From positions 186,001 through 250,000 of the forward strand of contig JACJWI010000002.1 in assembly GCA_020637215.1 (NCBI GenBank): 64,000 nucleotides of DNA, given 5' to 3'. This DNA is from Microthrixaceae bacterium (GTDB taxonomy: Bacteria > Actinomycetota > Acidimicrobiia > Acidimicrobiales > Microtrichaceae). Positions 8,937 through 16,712 of the stretch are shown here, in pieces. The translations under genes and the position numbers were made by a program. The notes beneath the pieces are model-generated. The model ran no database searches and had not been told where the DNA came from. It saw only the letters and a program-made list of their open reading frames with translations. Position 1 is the first letter of the stretch, and every line of letters begins with the position of its first letter.

Positions 8937-9281
8937 ATGAGCGAGACCTCCGCGTCGTCGGGAACGCCATCGACCACGACGCCCGGCCGGCCGGCGAGCG
9001 GCGGAGGCGACTGGACCGATCAGGTCACCGATCTCATCGTCGAGAACGTCGACAAGGTGCGCTCCCACACGACCGGGCCGATCCTCGAGGTCTCCAAGGG
9101 GATGGTCTACGCGATCGTCGCCCTCATCCTGGGGTTGCCGACGGTGGTGCTCGCCCTCGTCGGCACGGTGCGACTCCTCACGATCTTCATTCCGGCCTGG
9201 GCCGTCTACCTGCTGTTCGGGATCATCTTCGTGCTCGTCGGTGTTGTGCTCTGGTCGAAGCGCGGTCGTCTCCCCACCTGA
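8937..9281 (+). CDS. Small two-helix membrane protein
   Basis: A 114-residue protein not recognised as a named family. The first ~25 residues are Ser/Thr/Pro/Gly-rich, and an amphipathic stretch follows (WTDQVTDLIVENVDKVRS). Two transmembrane helices come next (VYAIVALILGLPTVVLALVG and AVYLLFGIIFVLVGVVLW) with a short basic tail. ATG 8937 is preceded by TAGGCT with an 8-base spacer and no Shine-Dalgarno, pointing to a leaderless transcript separate from the sigma/anti-sigma operon. It lies directly upstream of trxB. A role cannot be given; the helical segment before the membrane may bind a partner or the membrane surface. Confidence 0.72.
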   Translation: MSETSASSGTPSTTTPGRPASGGGDWTDQVTDLIVENVDKVRSHTTGPILEVSKGMVYAIVALILGLPTVVLALVGTVRLLTIFIPAWAVYLLFGIIFVLVGVVLWSKRGRLPT

Positions 9282-9330
9282 GATCGACCCCGAACCCACC
9301 CCCGAAACCGTCACCGAACGGAGAGCCACC

Positions 9331-10293
9331 ATGGCCGACCTGCGCAACGTCGTCATCATCGGATCGGGCCCTGCGGGCCTGACCGCCGCCATCTACACCG
9401 CCCGTGCCGACCTCGAACCCCTGATGATCGAGGGCGAGCCGTCGTCGACCGGCGATCAGCCCGGGGGCCAGCTGATGCTCACCACCGAGGTGGAGAACTT
9501 CCCCGGGTTCCCCGACGGGATCATGGGACCGGAGCTGATGGGCAACCTGCGTCAGCAGGCCGAGCGGTTCGGGGCCGAGATCCACACCGCCAAGGTCTCC
9601 CGCGTGGACTTCTCGGAGCGTCCGTTCCGGATCTGGGTCGGTGATCCCGACGCTGACGAGCCCACGCACCTGGCCCGGTCCGTCATCATCGCCACCGGCG
9701 CCAGCGCCCTCATGCTGGGGCTCGACTCGGAGCACCGGCTGCTCGGCCACGGCCTGTCCACCTGCGCGACCTGCGACGGGTTCTTCTTCCGCGACCAGGA
9801 CATCGTCGTGGTCGGCGGCGGCGACTCGGCCCTGGAGGAGGCGATGTTCCTGACCCGCTTCGGTCGGACCGTCACCGTGGTCCACCGCCGCAAGGAGCTG
9901 CGCGCCTCCAAGATCATGCAGGACCGGGCCTTCGCCAACGACAAGATCACCTTCGTCTGGGACAGCGTCGTCGAGGAGATCCTCGGCGAGGACCGGGTCG
10001 AGGGCGTCCGCCTCCGCAACGTCGTCACCGACGAGGTCACCGATCTCCCCGCCACGGGGGTGTTCGTCGCCATCGGCCACCGTCCCAACACCGAGCTGTT
10101 CACCGGTCAGCTCCCGGTCAGGGACAACGGCTACCTGGTCACCCTGGACGGGACGTCGCGCACCGCCGTCGACGGCGTGTTCGCCTGCGGTGACGTCCAG
10201 GACGACCGCTACCGCCAGGCCATCACCGCCGCGGGCTCCGGATGCATGGCCGCCATCGACGCCGAGCGCTGGCTCGAGGCCCAGGAGCACTGA
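9331..10293 (+). CDS. trxB: Thioredoxin-disulfide reductase
   Basis: A 320-residue NADPH- and FAD-dependent enzyme that reduces thioredoxin in the cytoplasm. The FAD-binding GSGPAGLTAAIYTARA motif is at the N-terminus, the redox-active CATC (Cys145, Cys148) is in the NADPH domain, the NADPH loop reads VVGGGDSALEEA, and the C-terminal FAD motif ends in VFACGDVQDDRYRQA. Length is normal. The ATG start at 9331 has a GGAGAG ribosome site about 6 bases upstream. It pairs with trxA about 200 bases downstream. The stop codon lies inside an 18-bp tandem duplication (10279-10314), so a second in-frame stop-like copy follows. Confidence 0.96.
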   Translation: MADLRNVVIIGSGPAGLTAAIYTARADLEPLMIEGEPSSTGDQPGGQLMLTTEVENFPGFPDGIMGPELMGNLRQQAERFGAEIHTAKVSRVDFSERPFRIWVGDPDADEPTHLARSVIIATGASALMLGLDSEHRLLGHGLSTCATCDGFFFRDQDIVVVGGGDSALEEAMFLTRFGRTVTVVHRRKELRASKIMQDRAFANDKITFVWDSVVEEILGEDRVEGVRLRNVVTDEVTDLPATGVFVAIGHRPNTELFTGQLPVRDNGYLVTLDGTSRTAVDGVFACGDVQDDRYRQAITAAGSGCMAAIDAERWLEAQEH

Positions 10294-10314
10294 GACGCCC
10301 AGGAACACTGAGAC
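10279..10314 (+). repeat. 18-bp tandem duplication at the trxB stop
   Basis: Two adjacent 18-base units, GCCCAGGAGCACTGAGAC and GCCCAGGAACACTGAGAC, differ at one base. The first contains the trxB stop codon TGA. The second unit is non-coding, so this looks like a recent slippage duplication. Confidence 0.9.
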
Positions 10315-10499
10315 CGGGTCCATTCGATCGGTCCCCGTCCCGGGATCCAGCGGGTGCTGGAATGAGGACAGAGGCCAGGCGGTTGTCCCAGGACGTCCCC
10401 ACCGCGGCGGGCATCGGGTCCAGGCCGCCGCCGGGCGAAACCCCAGCTCGAATCCACACGCAACCACTCGAACCCACCGAACCACCGGAGGAGAGCCAG

Positions 10500-10823
10500 A
10501 TGGGCTCCATCAGCCAACTCACCGAATCCACCTTCGATGAAGAGGTCGCCGGCTCGACCGAGCCGGTACTCGTCGACTTCTGGGCGGAGTGGTGCGGTCC
10601 GTGCAAGATGGTCGCGCCCATCCTCGAGGAGATCGCCACCGAACAGGCGGGCAAGGTTCGGGTGGCCAAGGTCAACGTCGACGAGAACCCCGGACTCGCG
10701 ACCAAGTTCAATGTGATGAGCATCCCGACCATGATCGTTTTCAAAGATGGGCAGGAGGCCCAGCGCCTCATCGGCGCCCGGGGCAAGCCGCAACTCCTCG
10801 AGGATCTGACCCCCTACCTCTGA
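10500..10823 (+). CDS. trxA: Thioredoxin
   Basis: A 107-residue thioredoxin carrying the canonical WCGPC active site (Cys32, Cys35) after LVDFWAE, the cis-proline in SIPTMIVF, and the C-terminal GARGKPQLLEDL helix. It is the electron carrier reduced by TrxB and reduces cytoplasmic protein disulphides. The ATG start is set by a strong GGAGGAG ribosome site at 10487-10493. The ~200-base gap after trxB shows no other gene. The frame remains open past trxA's stop into the N-terminal coding region of cwlM, which shares the same frame. Confidence 0.96.
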   Translation: MGSISQLTESTFDEEVAGSTEPVLVDFWAEWCGPCKMVAPILEEIATEQAGKVRVAKVNVDENPGLATKFNVMSIPTMIVFKDGQEAQRLIGARGKPQLLEDLTPYL

Positions 10824-10940
10824 CCCGCACCGGCGCTGCGGGTACCATCGGTCCGCAGGTCACCCGGACCTGCCGCGACCCCGGGAGACATCATCACCCT
10901 CTCCGCCCTTCCGCTGCGCTCCGGCGCCGTCGGGCCCGCC

Positions 10941-11927
10941 GTGGCCGACCTGCAGCGGCGTCTCGCCGCGGCCGGGCACTCCCCCGGCGACCCGGCGGGC
11001 GAGTTCGGCGAGTCGACGGCTGCGGCGGTCCGCGGGTTCCAGCAGCAGGCTGGCCTGCGCAGCGACGGCGTCTGCGACACCGCTACCTGGGCTGCTCTGG
11101 TCGAATCGGAGTTCCGTCTGGGCGATCGGTTGGTGTGCCTGCGTTCGCCGATGATGCGCGGCAACGACGTCGCCGAGCTCCAGCTGCGGCTCGGCGCGCT
11201 CGGATTCGACGCCGGTCGGGTCGACGGCATCTTCGGTCCGGGGACCAGGGCCGCGGTCGGAGACTTCCAGCGCAACGCCGGTCTGGTCGCCGATGAGGTC
11301 TGCGGGCCCGATACCGTCGAGGCCCTGATCCGGCTCGAGGGTCGCGCCGGGCGGGCCACCGTCACCGCGGTCCGCGAACGCGATCGGCTGCGTCGGACCA
11401 TGCGTTCGCTCGCATCGCTGAGGGTCGCCATCGGCTCCGACACCGACCTCCAGCCGGTCACCACGCGTCTCGCGGCGGCCCTGCAGTCCGCCGGTGTCAC
11501 CACCGTGCTGCTCGACGGCGACTGGTCGGCCCAGGCCGCCGAGGCCAACGACTTCGCGGCAGACGTCTACCTGGGACTCTCGCTGGCTCCCGCCACCGTC
11601 ATCGAGGCCAGCTACTTCGAGGTTCCCGGCTTCGCGTCGACGGGAGGTCGCCACCTGGCCGAGCTCGTTGTCAGGGAACTTCCGGCCAGCCCCGGGTGGG
11701 GTATCGGCGCCGTCACCGGGATGCGGCTTCCCATCCTCCGCGAGACCCGCAGCTCCGCCGTCCTGGTCCAACTCGGCGACCGCGCGATGGTGGACCGGAA
11801 CCGCGATCTGATCATCGCCTCGCTGCAGAGGGCACTGGAGGTCTGGGCCAGCGACCCCGTCGCCGATGGTCCCTCCGCCGCGTCGGAGACGCCGGAACCG
11901 GCCCGGTACCCGGGTGTGGCGTCCTGA
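10941..11927 (+). CDS. cwlM: CwlM-like peptidoglycan-binding protein with degenerate amidase domain
   Basis: Two PG_binding_1 domains (to about residue 58, then ~66-135; each ends in a VC-x-x-x-T motif) are followed by an amidase_3-like domain. In mycobacteria CwlM is not an amidase but a phosphorylated regulator of MurA and a MurJ partner. Here the front of the amidase fold, with the first zinc His and Glu, is missing; the second His region reads YLGLSLAPAT; and the catalytic Glu region reads VLVQLGDRAM with Gln. The protein is therefore almost certainly non-catalytic. GTG 10941 is the first standard start, but the first domain's LRSGAVGPAVADLQ motif begins upstream, so translation may start at ATC 10893 (GGAG at 10884). 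The position between trxA and parB fits cwlM synteny. Confidence 0.82.
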   Translation: MADLQRRLAAAGHSPGDPAGEFGESTAAAVRGFQQQAGLRSDGVCDTATWAALVESEFRLGDRLVCLRSPMMRGNDVAELQLRLGALGFDAGRVDGIFGPGTRAAVGDFQRNAGLVADEVCGPDTVEALIRLEGRAGRATVTAVRERDRLRRTMRSLASLRVAIGSDTDLQPVTTRLAAALQSAGVTTVLLDGDWSAQAAEANDFAADVYLGLSLAPATVIEASYFEVPGFASTGGRHLAELVVRELPASPGWGIGAVTGMRLPILRETRSSAVLVQLGDRAMVDRNRDLIIASLQRALEVWASDPVADGPSAASETPEPARYPGVAS

Positions 11928-11984
11928 CCGACCGGTCGGACCAGTAGACCTCGACCATCGCGAGAGGTTGACCAGGTCCTCCTG

Positions 11985-11999
11985 AGCTGAACCTCAGCT
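11985..11999. terminator. Weak bidirectional hairpin between cwlM and parB
   Basis: AGCTGA-ACC-TCAGCT forms a 6-bp stem in the gap between two convergent genes. There is no clear U-tract. The position suits a terminator for either strand, but the stem is short. Confidence 0.3.
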
Positions 12000-12027
12000 T
12001 CGTGTTTCCCCAGTGTTGTGCCCACCC

Positions 12028-12036
12028 TGTGGACAA
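12028..12036 (-). promoter_or_regulatory. DnaA box
   Basis: TGTGGACAA, the reverse complement of the strong actinobacterial DnaA box TTGTCCACA, stands alone in the cwlM-parB gap about 7 kb from dnaA. It may titrate DnaA or be chance. Confidence 0.45.
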
Positions 12037-12143
12037 CACCCTGAACTCGAGGTCGATGTACCCTCTCGTCCAGGTTCACCGTCGATCGACAGCTCCGAGG
12101 TCTCGTACTCCGAGGCACCGGGCGAGGATCCCCGGCGTCGCGA

Positions 12144-13067
12144 TCAGTCGATGATCCGTCGGTAGATGCGTTCCAGGTCCTCCAGGTTGGCGAACTCGAT
12201 CAGCACCTTGCCCCGCTTGGCCGTCATGGTGATCGACACCCTCGTGTCGAGGTGATCCGCCATCAGCTCCTCGAGCTCCAGCAACCCCGGTGGCCTGAGG
12301 CCGGTCGGCTCGGACGCGCCGGTCCCGCCCGACGTCGGCTCGTCGGTCGGTGCAGCACCGGATGCCGCTGATCCGTCGAGGCTGTTCTCCAGCTCGATCC
12401 GCTCGCGGACGAGCTGTTCGACGTCACGGACGCTCAGGGCTTCGGCCACCGTCCGCTTGGCCAACGCCTCCTGGTAGGCGCGGTCGGGGTGACCCAGGAT
12501 CGCCTTGGCGTGGCCGGCGCTGATCAACTGCTCACCCACCAACCGCTGGACTGCCGGCGGAAGCTGGAACAGACGCAGGAGGTTGGTGACGGCGGATCGA
12601 CTCCGACCGACCCTCTGCGCCACCTGCTCCTGGGTGTAGGAGAAGTCCTCGATCAGCTGTTGGTAGGCCGCCGCCTCCTCGAGCGGATTGAGATCCTGCC
12701 GATGGAGGTTCTCCACCAACGCCTGCTCGAGGGAGGAGACGTCATCGGCGGTTCGCACCACCACCGGGACCGTACGAAGACCGGCACGCTTGGCCGCCCG
12801 CAGACGACGTTCTCCGGCGATCAGCTCGTAGCCGTCGTCGAGCTCGCGCACCAGGACCGGCTGGAGGACGCCCAGCTCCTTGATGCTGTCCGAGAGCCCC
12901 TCGAGCGACTCCTCGTCGAAGGCACGGCGGGGTTGGTAGGGGTTGGGTCGGATCGACTCGATCGGGACCTCGGACAACCCCGCCGCGACGGCATCGGGAT
13001 CCTCCCCGGCTCCGGCCGGGATCAACGAGGTCAGCCCTCGTCCCAGTCCGCTCTTACGCGCCACCAC
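12144..13067 (-). CDS. parB: Chromosome partitioning protein ParB
   Basis: A 307-residue ParB/Spo0J CTP-dependent clamp that loads at parS and organises the origin. It has the N-terminal KSGLGRGL ParA-contact motif, IRPNPYQPRR (box I), the CTP-binding motif ELIAGERRLRAAK (box II), ALVENLHRQDLNPLEEA (box III), a helix-turn-helix (YTQEQVAQRVGRSRSAVTNL) and a C-terminal dimerisation domain after an acidic linker. The GTG start overlaps parA by 14 bases, and a GGGAGGTGA ribosome site lies inside the end of parA, so the two are co-translated. Two parS-like palindromes lie upstream of parA (14323-14338, 14912-14927). Confidence 0.96.
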   Translation of the reverse strand: MVARKSGLGRGLTSLIPAGAGEDPDAVAAGLSEVPIESIRPNPYQPRRAFDEESLEGLSDSIKELGVLQPVLVRELDDGYELIAGERRLRAAKRAGLRTVPVVVRTADDVSSLEQALVENLHRQDLNPLEEAAAYQQLIEDFSYTQEQVAQRVGRSRSAVTNLLRLFQLPPAVQRLVGEQLISAGHAKAILGHPDRAYQEALAKRTVAEALSVRDVEQLVRERIELENSLDGSAASGAAPTDEPTSGGTGASEPTGLRPPGLLELEELMADHLDTRVSITMTAKRGKVLIEFANLEDLERIYRRIID

Positions 13068-14112
13068 TCACCTCCCGGGCCAGCTCCCGGTAGGCCACGG
13101 CACCCCGGGAGCTCGGATCGAACGTCGTGATCGGCTGGCCGTAGGACGGCGCCTCGGACAGCCGGATGTTGCGAGGGATCATGTTCCGACACACCTTGGG
13201 GCCGAAGTGCCCTCGAACCTCCGAGACGACCTGCTCCGCCAACCGTGTGCGACTGTCGTACATCACCATCACGATCCCGCTGATCTCCAGCTCCGGGTTC
13301 AGGTTGGTGCGGACGAGCTCCACGTTGCGGGTCAGCTGGGCAAGACCCTCCAGTGCGTAGTACTCGCACTGGATGGGGACCATCACCTCGGTCGCGGCGA
13401 CCAGGCCGTTGACGGTGAGGAGCCCGAGCGATGGTGGGCAGTCGATCAGGATGAAGTCGTAGTCATCGATGACGTCGGCCACCGCGCGCTTCAGCCGCGA
13501 CTCGCGACTGAAGGCCGGGACCAGCTCGATCTCCGCTCCCGCCAGATCCAGGCTGGCAGGAGCGACGAAGAGGTTGCGGACCTCGGTCGGCTCGATGCAG
13601 TCCTCGAGAGCGACATCGTGCAGGAGGACGTCGTACATGGTGTGGTCGAGCGTCCGGTAGTTGATCCCCAGACCCGTGGTGGCGTTCCCCTGAGGATCGA
13701 GGTCGATCACCAGGGTCCGGTGGTCCAACTCGGCCAGGGCTGCACCCATGTTCACGGTCGTCGTCGTCTTGCCGACGCCGCCCTTCTGGTTGGCGACAGC
13801 GATGACCCTGGGAAGTGGGCGACCCCCCACCCCGGTCGGTTCAGGACCCTCGGCCCGGGACGGGTCCGGAGGATCGGTGGCTTCAGGTTCGACGCTGCTG
13901 TGGCCCGAACCCACCTGACCGGCTCCCTCGGGTTCGACGTCAACGCGGGGTGTGTCGGGGGAGGATGGTTGCTCCAAGCTCCCGACCCCACCGAATGCGT
14001 CTGGGTGCTGGTCCGGAACGGCGTTCGTCGGGCGTTCGTCAGATCGGGACCACTCGGGTTCGCGAGAGGTCGCGGTCTCGTGAACGCCCGGGTCGGGGGG
14101 CAGGTCGGACAT
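13054..14112 (-). CDS. parA: Chromosome partitioning ATPase ParA
   Basis: A 352-residue deviant Walker-type ATPase (KGGVGKTTTTVN; VIDLDPQGNATTGLG; ILIDCPPSLG), ending SSRGAVAYRELAREV as in Soj/ParA. It drives segregation of ParB-parS complexes. The first ~105 residues form an acidic, Pro/Glu-rich disordered extension, common in actinobacterial ParA and possibly for polar anchoring. ATG 14112 is preceded by GGGAG with a 6-base spacer; the frame stays open upstream but codon use there is not coding-like. A 900-base non-coding stretch separates it from rsmG, so it probably has its own promoter there. Confidence 0.95.
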   Translation of the reverse strand: MSDLPPDPGVHETATSREPEWSRSDERPTNAVPDQHPDAFGGVGSLEQPSSPDTPRVDVEPEGAGQVGSGHSSVEPEATDPPDPSRAEGPEPTGVGGRPLPRVIAVANQKGGVGKTTTTVNMGAALAELDHRTLVIDLDPQGNATTGLGINYRTLDHTMYDVLLHDVALEDCIEPTEVRNLFVAPASLDLAGAEIELVPAFSRESRLKRAVADVIDDYDFILIDCPPSLGLLTVNGLVAATEVMVPIQCEYYALEGLAQLTRNVELVRTNLNPELEISGIVMVMYDSRTRLAEQVVSEVRGHFGPKVCRNMIPRNIRLSEAPSYGQPITTFDPSSRGAVAYRELAREVSGGA

Positions 14113-14322
14113 CCGGAACTCCCACGTGAGGTGGTCGACAGGTGCTGCGGCGGCCGGGTCCGTGCGTCGTGGGCGTGCCCGCGGAATGCCCGCAGGAGTG
14201 ATCGAGGCGCACCGATCGAGCAGCGCTCCCATCCTTCCGCCCGGCGGGGCCGGGGTCAAGCACCCTCGCGCCCGACCATGGTCGGCCGATCGCTGTCCGG
14301 CACCGGCCGACCCCACCTCGCG

Positions 14323-14338
14323 TGTTCCACGTGCAACG
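14323..14338. promoter_or_regulatory. parS-like ParB site (imperfect)
   Basis: TGTTCCACGTGCAACG matches the parS pattern TGTTTCACGTGAAACA at the conserved CACGTG core, with one arm position unpaired. It lies 211 bases upstream of the parA start. Confidence 0.6.
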
Positions 14339-14442
14339 CTTCACCCCGGTCGGTCAGGTCGGCCGGAGGCGGGCCGGGAGCCGGACGCGACAGAGCGGCT
14401 CCTGCAACGAAGGCGCGGCACCCGCTCGCAGCGACGCCTGGA

Positions 14443-14474
14443 TGTGAGGGCAGGGCAATGTGAGGGCAGGGCGG
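14443..14474 (+). repeat. 16-bp tandem repeat
   Basis: Two adjacent copies of ATGTGAGGGCAGGGCA (the second ends in G), in the non-coding stretch upstream of parA. Confidence 0.85.
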
Positions 14475-14911
14475 GTCCCGTCCCGGGAGCGGAGCTGGCG
14501 GTCGAGACCCGGACAGCGCGGCAGCAGGCGGGAACCACCTCCTGCTCGTGAGCTCGGGCTACGGACGGGGGGCGGTCGTCGCCGGACCTTCAAACCGCCA
14601 GACCTTCGACCCGGTTGCCGATCGGATTCGGTCTCTCGATCCTCGACCGGTCGACACCTGTCGACCCTGCCGTCCCGTTCGCGGGAGCGGTGCCGTCCGG
14701 CCGGTTGCAGAGTCGCCGTCTCACCCGCGTGGAGGAACCGCACCAAGGCCCTTCGTCCCGTCCGATCCAGGATGTCGCCGTCAGGGTGAGGACCGTCTGT
14801 GTCGCCACGTCGGAGATGATCGGAGAGACCGCCCTTGTCGCCCCGAATGTTCGACTCCGTCATCCGTTCGGTTGGTGTCGGATCCGCCATCGCGAGGTCC
14901 GCTGGTTCCGC

Positions 14912-14927
14912 CGTTCCACGTGGAACG
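14912..14927. promoter_or_regulatory. parS-like ParB site (perfect palindrome)
   Basis: CGTTCCACGTGGAACG is a perfect 16-bp palindrome centred on CACGTG. It lies 86 bases downstream of the rsmG stop and about 4.4 kb from dnaA. It differs from consensus parS at one symmetric pair per arm, keeping self-complementarity, which argues for selection. Confidence 0.72.
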
Positions 14928-15012
14928 TCCGGCGGTCGGCGCCGCGTCCCGTTGTCCGACCCGACCACAATCTCGGAACCAGCCGGTCGCGGGCGCCGGA
15001 GACACGATGCGC

Positions 15013-15780
15013 TCAGAAGAGCGGTCGACGGGCCGGAACACCCACTCGGCGGGGTATGCCCTCGGCGCATGCCGTGATCACGTCCACTGCCATGACCGTG
15101 GCGCCCTCCGCGTACCACAGACGTCCAGGCTGCATGCCCAGGCGCAGCAGACCCTCCGCCGGCCACCGGTCCTCTGAACCCGTCGGCGGTTCGCTCACCA
15201 GGAGCCTCGCACCCGGACCGCTCAGGAAGCCGGCGGCACACTCCGCGGTCACGGCGGGTGGGCCGAAGGACCGAGCGGTGACCACCTCCGCTGATCCTCG
15301 CAGATCGGGCTCCCGTGCCAGCTCCTCGGCTCGACCTCGCCGGACCTCCACCCTCTCGTGCACACCCAGCTCGGCCACCGCCCATTCCAGGAAGTCGGTC
15401 CGCTTCCTGATGGCGTCGATGAGAACCACATGGATGCTTGGTCGACGGACCGCCAGGATCAGGCCGGGGAGCCCTCCACCGGAACCGAGGTCCACCAGAG
15501 TGAGTTCACCGACCCGCGTTGGAGCATGTCGGGACTCCAGGTCGTCGATCCCAGGCAGGAAAGACGCGGCGTGGCGGATGTGAGCGGCGGTCGGCCCCGG
15601 ACCCAGGAAGCCCAGCTCCCGCGAGCGCATGAGGACCCGATCGAGAGCGGCGTCGGTCGCGGGACTCTGCTCGGCACGGGACTCCGGCATCGACCCCGGA
15701 CGCGGGACGGGCACCCCACCGGGGTGCCCGTCGACGTGATCGGAAGAAGAACCCGGGTCCGGTTCCGGTCCTGTTGTCAT
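15013..15780 (-). CDS. rsmG: 16S rRNA (guanine-N7)-methyltransferase RsmG
   Basis: A 255-residue RsmG/GidB enzyme that methylates G527 (E. coli numbering) of 16S rRNA. It has the SAM-binding LVDLGSGGGLPGLILA motif, VVLIDAIRKRTDFLEW after it, and VVTARSFGPP. The N-terminal ~45 residues are Pro/Gly-rich and not part of the fold. The ATG overlaps the stop of khpB by ATGA, so it is the last gene of the rpmH-rnpA-yidD-yidC-khpB-rsmG run. Loss of rsmG in bacteria gives low-level streptomycin resistance. Confidence 0.93.
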   Translation of the reverse strand: MTTGPEPDPGSSSDHVDGHPGGVPVPRPGSMPESRAEQSPATDAALDRVLMRSRELGFLGPGPTAAHIRHAASFLPGIDDLESRHAPTRVGELTLVDLGSGGGLPGLILAVRRPSIHVVLIDAIRKRTDFLEWAVAELGVHERVEVRRGRAEELAREPDLRGSAEVVTARSFGPPAVTAECAAGFLSGPGARLLVSEPPTGSEDRWPAEGLLRLGMQPGRLWYAEGATVMAVDVITACAEGIPRRVGVPARRPLF

Positions 15781-16712
15781 CCGGCGGCGCTGAGTACCAC
15801 GCGCCGTCGCGGTGACTCACCGATGGAGCTGGACGCCACTCCGTCGATCTCGGCGACCGTGTCGTGCACCACCTTGCGGTCCGGGCTGCTCATGACCTCG
15901 AACACGACCTCGACGTCGTCGTCGAGCACCTGTCGGGCCGCGTCGGTGACGAAGGCCGCCAGTCGGTCGCGGCGCATCTGCCGCACCCCGGCGACGTCGA
16001 CGACGACCTTCGCGTACTCGCGGCCTTCGGCGTGGCGCTGAAGGACGTTGCGGGTGATCTCCTGGATCGCGTCCAGGGTGGCCATGCCGGGTCCGATGAA
16101 GAGCCCCACCTCGCTGCCATCGATCGACGCCCGCAGGACGTCGTCCTCGATCTGCGCGTTCGCTGTCACCTCCAGCCCGAACGCCCGGCCGAGGCCGTCG
16201 AGGAAGGTGGTGACAACATCGCACTGCTCGGCCGTGTCCATGACCTCTCGCTCCTTGTCGGGCGGTGCCGGACGGACACCGCTGCCGCTCTTGCTGGACG
16301 GACCCCGCCCCGACGAACCACCCCGGCCAGAGTCACCCTTGCCCTGGGACCGCTCCTCGGCGGACGTGGAGGCCTGCCGTGCGGACTTCTCGGCCCGGGC
16401 GGCCGACGACTTCGTCCGGTCCTCTCCGGACGACGCCGAGCCGGTGCCCGATCGATCCTCACCGCCACCACGACCGCCCTTGTCGGACCGCGACCGCTTG
16501 CGCCGCTCGGGCTTGGAACGCGGGGCTCGGGGCACGACGCGGGCACGGACCCGGCCGACGCCGCGTGTCCGGCCGAACAGGCCGGACCGCGGCTCCTCGA
16601 TCACCTCGAACTCGGCATCCTGCTCGTCGACGCCCAAGCGATCGAGCGCAGCCTCCTTGGCCTCCTCGACCGTCTTTCCGGTTGTCTCGACCCACTCCAC
16701 GGTGGCACTCAC
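15777..16712 (-). CDS. khpB: RNA-binding protein KhpB/Jag (Jag_N-KH-R3H)
   Basis: A 311-residue KhpB/EloR/Jag homologue. Residues 1-~50 form Jag_N (VEWVETTGKTVEEAKEAAL). A ~90-residue Ser/Arg/Gly/Lys-rich linker follows, then a KH domain (GLFIGPGMATLDAIQEI) and a C-terminal R3H domain (RRDRLAAFVTDAA; the R-x-x-x-H motif is in DRKVVH). In firmicutes it binds RNA and links to cell elongation; here its place directly after yidC is the conserved arrangement. It overlaps yidC and rsmG by 4 bases each, indicating strict co-translation. The linker is longer than in most homologues and rich in charge. Confidence 0.92.
   Translation of the reverse strand: MSATVEWVETTGKTVEEAKEAALDRLGVDEQDAEFEVIEEPRSGLFGRTRGVGRVRARVVPRAPRSKPERRKRSRSDKGGRGGGEDRSGTGSASSGEDRTKSSAARAEKSARQASTSAEERSQGKGDSGRGGSSGRGPSSKSGSGVRPAPPDKEREVMDTAEQCDVVTTFLDGLGRAFGLEVTANAQIEDDVLRASIDGSEVGLFIGPGMATLDAIQEITRNVLQRHAEGREYAKVVVDVAGVRQMRRDRLAAFVTDAARQVLDDDVEVVFEVMSSPDRKVVHDTVAEIDGVASSSIGESPRRRVVLSAAG

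Larger units (their letters stand above)
14113..15012. other. 900-bp intergenic region with parS-like sites
   Basis: No convincing gene was found between parA and rsmG, although frames are open on both strands as expected at this GC content. It holds two parS-like palindromes, a 16-bp tandem repeat and presumably the parAB promoter. The length is unusual because rsmG and parA are normally close. An undetected small RNA or a decayed gene cannot be excluded. Confidence 0.6.

Noticed and set aside
14460..15583. Overlapping plus-strand frames in the rsmG-parA gap
   Set aside because: They run into rsmG in antisense and show no motifs; the coding signal is absent in the gap itself.
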